NCBI GenBank assembly: GCA_017428805.1
Contig: JAFRQC010000190.1
Location: 1 to 19,725, forward strand
DNA: 19,725 bases
Direction of reading: 5' to 3'
From: Prevotella sp.
GTDB lineage: Bacteria; Bacteroidota; Bacteroidia; Bacteroidales; Bacteroidaceae
Notes under the pieces: generated by a model
The model's input: only the letters and a program-made list of their open reading frames with translations
What the model was told of the DNA's origin: nothing
Database searches by the model: none
Shown here: positions 14,420 through 19,725 of the stretch, piece after piece
Layout of the letters: the number at the start of each line of letters is the position of its first letter
Numbering within the stretch: the first letter of the stretch is position 1
Made by a program: the position numbers and the translations under genes

Positions 14420-15259
14420 TTACTCGTCTACAAACTCAATGAGGTTGGCAGCCTCGTCGTCGGGATCCTCGCTGCCCAGGTCCATCATCGTCGAGTAGTT
14501 GTCCTCGGTGATCTCATCGTCATCCGGATCTTCCACCTCCTCGTCCTCCTCGTCGTGCGAACTGTAGTCGTCCTGTACCTCGTAGTCCTCATCGTCCTCA
14601 TTCTCGTCATCACGTTCTGTCTCGTCGTCTTCATCGTCGGAGAACTTCATACGGATCTTCTCCTGCTCGGGCTTCAGCTTGGCAAAGATGGCCTCCACCC
14701 AGCCGCCTTTCTCCACCTCGAGCACTTCGAAGCCGTCTTCAACCTTCTTCTCATACATACCGCCCTTCTTGTGCAGACGGTCCTTGGGAAGGGTAGTGGT
14801 GGAGATGTCGAAACCGCTGAGGATGATGTCCTGGATCGACTGCGACAGCGAGTCCCAGCCACCGCCGAAGTTACGGTCGAGCACCTCTATCAGCTTGGCG
14901 GCAGAGATGTGGCGGATGTTCTCATACGTCAGGTCGGTCACGCGCATAATCGGCTTCTTCTTGATGGCCCACGAGAACTTCATACTCTCGTCAAACTTGA
15001 TCTGGGCAACCTTGTAACCGCGCTTCTCATAACTCTTCTTCACGAGCATCACGTCCTCCTTGATGTCCTCAATGAAGAAGGCGCTCTTGAAAATGTCCAG
15101 ATAATGGGTGACGTTTTCCTTCACTTCGGCATCCTTCGTGGCTGCCTCCCACATACGGAACACATCGTTCTCCTGGATGTCCCAAACACTACTTTTTGTG
15201 ACTGCCTTGATCGACAGTGACGGATTACTTTCCGGCTGTTGTTGCTTTGTTCTTGCCAT
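14420..15259 (-). CDS. Unknown protein with long acidic C-terminal tail
   Basis: From the ATG at 15257-15259 the product has 279 residues (MARTKQQQPESNPS). An upstream in-frame ATG at 15310 would lie before the promoter box, so it is rejected. I do not recognise the family. Residues 20-205 look like a folded, basic-leaning soluble domain, with DVMLVKKSYEKRGYK, ESMKFSWAIKKKPIMRV and a Gly-rich FGGGWDSLSQSIQDIIL segment. Residues 207-279 are strongly acidic: about 40 of 73 are Asp or Glu, and the tail is likely disordered. There is no signal peptide or membrane helix. Acidic tails of this kind occur in DNA mimics, histone or nucleoid chaperones and in proteins that bind cations, but none of these is established here. 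It is first in the run leading to hppA and has its own promoter. Confidence 0.85.
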   Translation of the reverse strand: MARTKQQQPESNPSLSIKAVTKSSVWDIQENDVFRMWEAATKDAEVKENVTHYLDIFKSAFFIEDIKEDVMLVKKSYEKRGYKVAQIKFDESMKFSWAIKKKPIMRVTDLTYENIRHISAAKLIEVLDRNFGGGWDSLSQSIQDIILSGFDISTTTLPKDRLHKKGGMYEKKVEDGFEVLEVEKGGWVEAIFAKLKPEQEKIRMKFSDDEDDETERDDENEDDEDYEVQDDYSSHDEEDEEVEDPDDDEITEDNYSTMMDLGSEDPDDEAANLIEFVDE

Positions 15260-15279
15260 ATATATCTTGTTTTTTTCTG

Positions 15280-15311
15280 CAAATGTATTAACTTTATTTT
15301 TTATTAGCAAG
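15280..15311 (-). promoter_or_regulatory. Promoter of the acidic-tailed gene and probably hppA run
   Basis: On the minus strand: CTTG (15308-15311), 20 nt, TACATTTG (15280-15287), an exact -7 box. The ATG at 15259 is 20 nt downstream. This fixes the gene start at 15259. Confidence 0.7.
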
Positions 15312-15327
15312 TTTTTTGATGATATTT

Positions 15328-15358
15328 TTTGTGATTTTCACATTTTAAAGTAACTTTG
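15328..15358 (+). promoter_or_regulatory. rarA promoter
   Basis: TTTG (15328-15331), 19 nt, TAACTTTG (15351-15358), an exact -7 box. The ATG at 15369 is 10 nt further, giving a very short leader. The element is back to back with the divergent promoter at 15280-15311. Confidence 0.7.
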
Positions 15359-15368
15359 CAGGCAAAAT

Positions 15369-16643
15369 ATGGCACAACCACTGGCTGAACGACTCCGTCC
15401 TCGCACTTTGGACGACTATATCGGACAACAACATTTGGTGGGCGAGGGGGCCGTCCTGCGGAAGATGATCGAGGCAGGACGCATCTCCTCTTTTATCCTC
15501 TGGGGACCCCCGGGTGTGGGCAAGACCACCCTGGCCCAGATCATCGCCAACCGACTGGAGACACCCTTCTACACCCTCTCGGCTGTCACGAGTGGTGTCA
15601 AGGATGTCCGCGACGTCATCGAGAAGGCGCAGAAGGGCCGTTTCTTCAACGAGGCATCGCCGATACTTTTCATCGACGAGATCCACCGTTTCTCCAAGTC
15701 GCAGCAGGACTCCCTCCTGGGCGCTGTGGAGAAGGGTATCGTCACGCTCATCGGTGCCACCACGGAGAATCCCTCCTTCGAGGTCATCCGTCCTCTGTTG
15801 TCCCGCTGTCAGCTCTATGTCCTCAAGTCTTTGGAGAAAGACGATCTCCTGCTTTTGCTCGACCGTGCCATCCATACCGACTCTATCCTCAAGGAGCGAA
15901 ACATCCAGCTGCAGGAGACCGGCGCTCTTCTGCGTTACAGCGGAGGCGACGCCCGTAAGTTGCTGAATATCTTGGAGTTGGTGGTGGAATCTGAATCTTC
16001 GGATGAAGTCAATATCACCGATGCTCTCGTTGTCCAGCGTCTTCAGCAGAATCCCCTGGCCTACGACAAGGAGGGCGAGATGCACTACGACATCATCTCC
16101 GCCTTCATCAAGAGCATCCGCGGTTCCGACCCCGATGCCGCCCTCTACTGGCTTGCACGTATGATCGAGGGTGGGGAAGACCCGCAGTTCATCGCCCGCC
16201 GACTCGTTATCAGCGCTGCCGAAGACATCGGCCTGGCCAATCCCAATGCCCTGTTGCTCGCCAATGCCGCCTTCGATGCCGTGATGAAGATTGGCTGGCC
16301 TGAGGGGCGCATCCCCCTGGCCGAAGCAACGGTCTATCTGGCCACCTCGCCCAAGAGCAACAGCGCCTATCTCGGTGTCGATGCCGCCCTTGACCTCGTC
16401 CGTCGCACCGGCAACCAGCCCGTGCCGCTGCCCATCCGCAACGCCCCCACGCAGTTGATGAAAGACCTGGGCTATCACGACGGTTATCAGTATCCGCACG
16501 ACTATCCCGGCCACTTCACGCCCCAGCAGTATCTGCCCGATGCCCTCGTCAACGAACGACTCTGGCACGGTCAGCACAATCCCACCGAGGAAAAAATGTA
16601 CCAGCGTATGCTTAACTACTGGGGCTCCCGCTTCGAAAAGTAA
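15369..16643 (+). CDS. rarA: Replication-associated recombination protein A (AAA+ ATPase)
   Basis: A 424-residue AAA+ ATPase of the RarA/MgsA/WRNIP1 family, which acts at stalled replication forks and single-strand/double-strand DNA junctions. The N-terminus has RPRTLDDYIGQQHL, typical of the family. Walker A is GPPGVGKTT (46-54), Walker B ILFIDEIHRF (99-108), sensor 1 LIGATTENPSF and the Arg finger region PLLSRCQLY; sensor 2 is GGDARKLLN. The C-terminal part (SAFIKSIRGSDPDAALYWLARMIEGGEDP and SAEDIGLANPNAL) is the tetramerisation domain characteristic of RarA. Length is normal. It is the first gene of a plus-strand run that continues with the TRIC channel and dnaB. Confidence 0.96.
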   Translation: MAQPLAERLRPRTLDDYIGQQHLVGEGAVLRKMIEAGRISSFILWGPPGVGKTTLAQIIANRLETPFYTLSAVTSGVKDVRDVIEKAQKGRFFNEASPILFIDEIHRFSKSQQDSLLGAVEKGIVTLIGATTENPSFEVIRPLLSRCQLYVLKSLEKDDLLLLLDRAIHTDSILKERNIQLQETGALLRYSGGDARKLLNILELVVESESSDEVNITDALVVQRLQQNPLAYDKEGEMHYDIISAFIKSIRGSDPDAALYWLARMIEGGEDPQFIARRLVISAAEDIGLANPNALLLANAAFDAVMKIGWPEGRIPLAEATVYLATSPKSNSAYLGVDAALDLVRRTGNQPVPLPIRNAPTQLMKDLGYHDGYQYPHDYPGHFTPQQYLPDALVNERLWHGQHNPTEEKMYQRMLNYWGSRFEK

Positions 16644-16668
16644 TTCGTGAAATTCGTGTAATTCGTTG
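16642..16668. repeat. Tandem array AATTCGTGx, period 9
   Basis: Three 9-nt units, AATTCGTGA, AATTCGTGT and AATTCGTTG, begin inside the rarA stop codon and fill the gap to the next gene. The unit is close to those at 5464-5481 and 19637-19664. Confidence 0.7.
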
Positions 16669-16688
16669 TCTTAAAAAAATCTTTAGTT

Positions 16689-17309
16689 GTGATCATCTAT
16701 ATCATAGAACTTCTGGGAACGTTTGCCTTTGCCATCTCAGGCATCCGTCACGCCGCCGCCAAGCACTTCGACTGGTTTGGCGGGTATGTCTGTGGTGTGG
16801 CTGTGGCCATCGGTGGCGGAACGTTCCGTGACGTTATGCTGGGTACGACCCCCTTCTGGATGACCACACCATTATATTTAACATGTACGGGCGTAGCCCT
16901 GCTCACCGTCGTCTTCTTCGGCAAGTGGATGGAACCCCTGAAAAATGCCTGGTTCGTCTTCGACACCCTCGGCCTGGCGCTCTTCACCATCGCCGGCATC
17001 CAGAAGAGCCTCGCTATGGGCCAGCCCTTCTGGGTGGCCATCATTATGGGCTGCATCACGGGCTCCGCAGGCGGTGTCATCCGCGATGTGCTGCTCAACA
17101 ACGAGCCCGTCATCTTCCACAAGGAGATCTACGCCATCGCCTGCGTGCTGGGCGGACTGGCCTACTGGGCTTTGGCAGCCCTCGGCTTCTCAACGGAACT
17201 GAGTGCCATCGTCAGCTTCTGTGTCACCTGCATCATCCGTTTCCTCGCCGTCCGCTACCACATCTCCCTCCCGACTTTAAAGAGCGAGGAAATAAATCGT
17301 AAATCGTAA
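16689..17309 (+). CDS. TRIC/UPF0126-family cation channel
   Basis: A 206-residue membrane protein of the bacterial TRIC (trimeric intracellular cation channel, formerly UPF0126) family. It starts with GTG at 16689 (MIIYIIELLGTFAFAISG). Two internally repeated halves are visible, each of three helices with a glycine-rich kink: GGYVCGVAVAIGGGTFRDVMLG in the first and IMGCITGSAGGVIRDVLLN in the second, the twofold signature of the family; a seventh C-terminal helix follows (LSAIVSFCVTCIIRFLAV). Bacterial members conduct K+ or other monovalent cations; the physiological role is uncertain. The last codons (Asn-Arg-Lys-Ser-stop) lie inside a tandem AAATCGT array. The gene follows rarA by 45 nt and precedes dnaB by 23 nt. 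Confidence 0.92.
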   Translation: MIIYIIELLGTFAFAISGIRHAAAKHFDWFGGYVCGVAVAIGGGTFRDVMLGTTPFWMTTPLYLTCTGVALLTVVFFGKWMEPLKNAWFVFDTLGLALFTIAGIQKSLAMGQPFWVAIIMGCITGSAGGVIRDVLLNNEPVIFHKEIYAIACVLGGLAYWALAALGFSTELSAIVSFCVTCIIRFLAVRYHISLPTLKSEEINRKS

Positions 17310-17326
17310 ATCCGTAAATCGTAAAT
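17294..17326. repeat. Tandem array AAATCGT, period 7-8
   Basis: Units AAATCGT (17294-17300), AAATCGT (17301-17307), AAATCCGT (17308-17315), AAATCGT (17316-17322) and AAAT. The array holds the stop codon of the TRIC gene (17307-17309) and ends 6 nt before the dnaB ATG. Confidence 0.7.
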
Positions 17327-17332
17327 ATCATA

Positions 17333-18850
17333 ATGGCAGAACAAGACAATACCCGCAAGAGACCCCGTCGCCAGATGCCCTTGGACACTACCTACGGCCA
17401 TCTGCCCCCACAGGCACTCGAAGTAGAAAACGCCGTCCTCGGTGCCCTAATGATCGACAAAGACGCCTACGCCGTCGTCTGTGAGCTTCTCCATCCCGAG
17501 AGCTTCTACGATCCCCGTCACCAGATGATCTACACGGCCATCCGCGACCTTAATATGGACGAGCGTCCCGTCGATGTGCTCACCGTCACCGAACAGCTGG
17601 CCAAGTCCGGCAACCTCGAAGAAGTGGGCGGTCCGGGCTACGTCGCCGAACTCAGTTCCAAGGTCGCCTCGTCGGCCAACATCGAGTACCACGCTCAGAT
17701 CATCGCCCAGAAGTCCCTGGCCCGACAGCTCATCTCCTTCTCGAGCGTCATCCAGACCAAGGCCTTCGACGAGACCGTCGATGTCGAGGAACTGATGCAG
17801 GAGGCCGAAGGTTCCCTCTTCGAGCTCTCCCAGCGTAATATGAAGAAGGACTACACCCAGATCAACCCCGTCATCGACCAGGCGCTGAAGGTCATCCAGG
17901 CCGCCGCCGCCAACACCGACGGACTCACCGGCATCTCCACGGGCTACTATAAGCTCGACGACATGACCAGCGGCTGGCAGAACTCCGACCTCATCATCAT
18001 CGCCGGGCGCCCTGCTATGGGTAAGACCTCCTTCGCCCTCTCTATGGCCAAGAACATCGCCGCCGACCTCCGTGTGCCGATGGCTTTCTTCTCATTGGAA
18101 ATGTCAAACGTCCAGCTCGTCAACCGCCTCATCTCCAACGTCTGCGAGATCCAGGGTTCGAAGATCCTCAACGGCCAGTTGCAGCGCGACGAGTGGGACC
18201 GCCTCGACAAGCATATCAACAATCTCCTCGGCGCCCCGCTCTATGTCGATGACACGCCGGGCCTCTCCGTCTTCGAATTGCGCACCAAGGCCCGCCGTCT
18301 GGTACGTGAGCACGACGTCAAGCTCATTATGATCGACTATCTGCAGCTGATGAACGCCAACGGTATGCGCTTCTCCTCACGTCAGGAAGAGGTATCCACC
18401 ATCTCCCGTTCGCTCAAGGGCCTGGCCAAGGAACTCGACATTCCCATCATCGCCCTCAGTCAGCTCAATCGTGGCGTCGAGGGACGTGACGGCATCGAAG
18501 GCAAACGCCCCATGCTGTCCGACCTCCGTGAGTCGGGAGCCATCGAGCAGGATGCGGACATGGTGCTCTTCGTCCACCGTCCCGAATACTACCACATCTA
18601 CCAGGACGATGCCGGTCACGACCTGCGCGGTATGGCACAGATCATCATCGCCAAGCACCGTAAGGGTGCCACCGGCGACGTGCTGCTCACCTTCCGGGGC
18701 GAGTTCACCCGCTTCGAGAATCCCGAAGACCGCAACCTCGGCAACCGTCCGCCGATGGATGACTTCGGCGGCGAGATCCGGGGTTCCAAGATCAACGGCG
18801 AGGACAACGGCGCCATCCCCCCGATCGACAACGGCCCCCTGCCATTCTAA
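17333..18850 (+). CDS. dnaB: Replicative DNA helicase
   Basis: A 505-residue hexameric RecA-type helicase that unwinds DNA at the fork and binds primase. The N-terminal domain begins PPQALEVENAVLGALMID (about 25-42), the DnaB signature. The ATPase domain has Walker A GRPAMGKTS (225-233), Walker B region VKLIMIDYLQLM, the Q/H motif ALSQLNRGVEGR and the Arg finger region LFVHRPEYY...IIIAKHRKGATG. No intein interrupts the Walker A or other conserved blocks, a common insertion site in dnaB. The C-terminal tail (GNRPPMDDFGGEIRGSKINGED) is polar and likely flexible. A chromosomal rather than plasmid copy is suggested by the neighbours rarA and HU-HIG. Confidence 0.97.
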   Translation: MAEQDNTRKRPRRQMPLDTTYGHLPPQALEVENAVLGALMIDKDAYAVVCELLHPESFYDPRHQMIYTAIRDLNMDERPVDVLTVTEQLAKSGNLEEVGGPGYVAELSSKVASSANIEYHAQIIAQKSLARQLISFSSVIQTKAFDETVDVEELMQEAEGSLFELSQRNMKKDYTQINPVIDQALKVIQAAAANTDGLTGISTGYYKLDDMTSGWQNSDLIIIAGRPAMGKTSFALSMAKNIAADLRVPMAFFSLEMSNVQLVNRLISNVCEIQGSKILNGQLQRDEWDRLDKHINNLLGAPLYVDDTPGLSVFELRTKARRLVREHDVKLIMIDYLQLMNANGMRFSSRQEEVSTISRSLKGLAKELDIPIIALSQLNRGVEGRDGIEGKRPMLSDLRESGAIEQDADMVLFVHRPEYYHIYQDDAGHDLRGMAQIIIAKHRKGATGDVLLTFRGEFTRFENPEDRNLGNRPPMDDFGGEIRGSKINGEDNGAIPPIDNGPLPF

Positions 18851-18866
18851 TCATCGCCAACCGTTA

Positions 18867-18909
18867 TGGACATCTTCAAGAAGAAGCAGAGAAATGCAAA
18901 GATGCAATG
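18867..18909 (+). pseudogene. Possible truncated gene start after dnaB
   Basis: An ATG 16 nt after dnaB opens 14 codons (MDIFKKKQRNAKMQ, then TGA). The first eight codons look like ordinary coding sequence, then the frame runs straight into the ATGCAAAG tandem array and stops. It may be the remnant of a plus-strand gene cut by a repeat or deletion, or chance. Confidence 0.25.
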
Positions 18910-18925
18910 ATGCAAAGATGCAAAA
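18894..18925. repeat. Tandem array ATGCAAAG, period 8
   Basis: Four 8-nt units: ATGCAAAG, ATGCAATG, ATGCAAAG, ATGCAAAA. It directly precedes the dnaB terminator. Confidence 0.75.
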
Positions 18926-18929
18926 TAAA

Positions 18930-18966
18930 ATCTCCCCTCTGGTTTCCCAGGGGGGAGATCCTTTTT
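18930..18966 (+). terminator. Intrinsic terminator after dnaB
   Basis: A 13-bp stem (18930-18942 with 18947-18959, one G-T pair) encloses a 4-nt loop and is followed by a T5 run (18962-18966). It ends the rarA-TRIC-dnaB run. Confidence 0.85.
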
Positions 18967-19010
18967 CCCCTCCTGAGTAGGAGGGGTGCCCGTCAGGGCG
19001 GGGTGGTCTG
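18964..19010. repeat. 47-nt dispersed repeat, copy B (inverted relative to 1643-1689)
   Basis: Reverse complement of 1643-1689 without a mismatch over 47 nt, with the same two hairpins. It again fills a convergent junction, between dnaB and the HU-HIG gene, and lies just downstream of the HU-HIG stop codon. Confidence 0.9.
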
Positions 19011-19014
19011 CCTA

Positions 19015-19530
19015 TCACTCTGATACTTGCACCACATTATTGAACGGGTGCAGGATCTGCTGATAGTAAGGCTTCTTGCCCTGCGGCGTTACCTTCTCGG
19101 TCTGGATCCAGCCCACGCGGTTGAACGTGATCGTCTCCTTGAACTTCTTCGAGGTCAGCTCCTCACCCTGAGCGTTCTCAGGGATGAAGTTGATGCGGAC
19201 ACCGTTGATCTGGTTCACCGACACGTCGGCGACATCGTTCACACCCTGCTTCTTACAGTCGAGGGCGGGCATAAAGGTGCCGAGACCGTCCCACTTCACG
19301 GGCTGACCACTCTTCAGCTGCTCTACCATCGTGGTGGTCAGCTTCTGAAGCACACCCTCCACGATATCGTCTGAATAGACGCTCTGGTCGAAGGCGATCA
19401 TCCCCAGCAGTCCCTTCAGACTGAGCGTCTTGGGCTGCCAAGCCCTCCAGAACCACTTGCCGAACGCCGTCGAGTCGTCATTCGTATTCTGGTAGGCCAC
19501 AATCGGAAATGCAATTTTACGTACTGCCAT
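19015..19530 (-). CDS. HU-HIG-type DNA-binding protein
   Basis: From the ATG at 19528-19530 (MAVRKIAFPIVAYQN) the product has 171 residues; an upstream in-frame ATG adds only a Lys-rich stretch encoded by low-complexity DNA and is rejected. It belongs to the Bacteroidetes HU-HIG family of histone-like proteins: an HU fold preceded by a family-specific N-terminal region. Visible marks are SLKGLLGMIAFDQSVYSDDIVEGVLQKLTTTMVEQLKSGQPVKWDGLGTF, where LKSG-x-x-VxxxGLGTF corresponds to the HU dimer core, then VRINFIPE. The role is probably nucleoid organisation or gene regulation. The canonical HU beta-arm with IHF/HU Pro is not clear. No promoter of the usual type is seen upstream; the gap to the next gene holds only repeats. 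Confidence 0.88.
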   Translation of the reverse strand: MAVRKIAFPIVAYQNTNDDSTAFGKWFWRAWQPKTLSLKGLLGMIAFDQSVYSDDIVEGVLQKLTTTMVEQLKSGQPVKWDGLGTFMPALDCKKQGVNDVADVSVNQINGVRINFIPENAQGEELTSKKFKETITFNRVGWIQTEKVTPQGKKPYYQQILHPFNNVVQVSE

Positions 19531-19570
19531 AATCTTTAACTTTGAACTTTTTACTTTTGTTTTTTTCTTC

Positions 19571-19664
19571 ACCACTAATTACACGAATTTCACTAATTTT
19601 TAATCCGTTTAATCCGTTTAATCCGTTGTCATAAATAATTAGTTTAATTAGTGTAATTCGTGGT
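19571..19664. repeat. Imperfect inverted-repeat element with central tandem array
   Basis: Outer arms of 28 nt (19571-19598 and 19637-19664) pair at 24 of 28 positions. Between them lie three perfect 9-nt units TTTAATCCG (19599-19625). The arms themselves consist of AATTACAC/AATTCGTG-like units. This occupies almost the whole gap between the HU-HIG gene and the next minus-strand gene. Confidence 0.8.
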
Positions 19665-19669
19665 CGTAA

Positions 19670-19725
19670 TTACATTGGGGGATCGTTCTGGATGTTGTAG
19701 TCCAGCGGATAGAGCGTCTTCTCGC
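19670..19725 (-). CDS. C-terminal fragment of unknown protein
   Basis: The window edge cuts this gene. The last 17 residues, EKTLYPLDYNIQNDPPM, end at TAA (19670-19672). The codon use looks coding, and the frame is open to the edge. I do not recognise the family. It would be the upstream neighbour of the HU-HIG gene. Confidence 0.5.
   Translation of the reverse strand, partial: EKTLYPLDYNIQNDPPM

Noticed and set aside
15345..16577. 410-codon minus-strand open frame across rarA
   Set aside because: It is antisense to a gene with clear AAA+ motifs in every block, has no recognisable motif itself, and arises from GC-biased codon positions.
16642..17326. Possible CRISPR array
   Set aside because: The repeated units are 7-9 nt and directly adjacent, with no unique spacers and no cas genes.
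17333..18850. Intein or plasmid origin at dnaB
   Set aside because: All helicase blocks are uninterrupted, and neighbouring genes are chromosomal housekeeping types without iterons or a rep gene.
19537..19544. TAACTTTG as a plus-strand promoter
   Set aside because: It points away from the HU-HIG gene into repeats with no plus-strand gene downstream, and it lies within a low-complexity ACTTT stretch.

Overview
The window looks like a chromosomal stretch from a Bacteroidales bacterium, most likely Prevotella or a close relative. The signs are promoters of the Bacteroidetes type (TTTG, about 20 nt, TAnnTTTG), little or no Shine-Dalgarno sequence but A-rich leaders, a two-gene-lineage HU-HIG histone-like protein, a short ACT-less SerA with the Lys-for-His change reported for the Bacteroides/Entamoeba type, an M64 peptidase, and the short C-terminal tail (YxLxGxxVxxPxKGIYI) typical of secreted Prevotella proteins. 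The species is an inference; no rRNA or tRNA gene was seen.

Layout. 1-1640: the start of an unknown minus-strand gene, then a plus-strand pair (small HExxH membrane-associated protein and an EamA/DMT permease). 1670-4070: a tight minus-strand operon, FolK-like / M64 peptidase / TrmH-family methyltransferase, joined by two ATGA overlaps. 4336-6418: serC-serA for serine synthesis, split by an inverted-repeat element and closed by a strong bidirectional terminator. 6470-8626: a secreted GH5 glycosidase with two C-terminal repeat modules, divergent from a DUF1015 gene (8783-10030) that carries a DGHHR motif and may belong functionally with the serine genes. 10027-15259: a minus-strand run of four genes, acidic-tailed orphan protein / membrane pyrophosphatase / tandem PAP2-type phosphatase / M15 peptidase. 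15369-18850: plus-strand rarA, TRIC-type channel and dnaB. 19015-19725: an HU-HIG protein and the tail of another minus-strand gene.

Most genes are ordinary core metabolism, replication and envelope functions. The unusual signal is in the gaps: a 47-nt sequence present twice in perfect inverted copy, both times at a convergent gene junction, and at least six short tandem arrays with 7-9 nt units at gene boundaries, some running into the stop codons or last codons of genes. No CRISPR array, insertion sequence, phage or obvious defence system was found. The best leads for new biology are the DUF1015 protein, the PAP2 protein with altered motifs in both domains, the acidic orphan beside hppA, and the intergenic repeat system.
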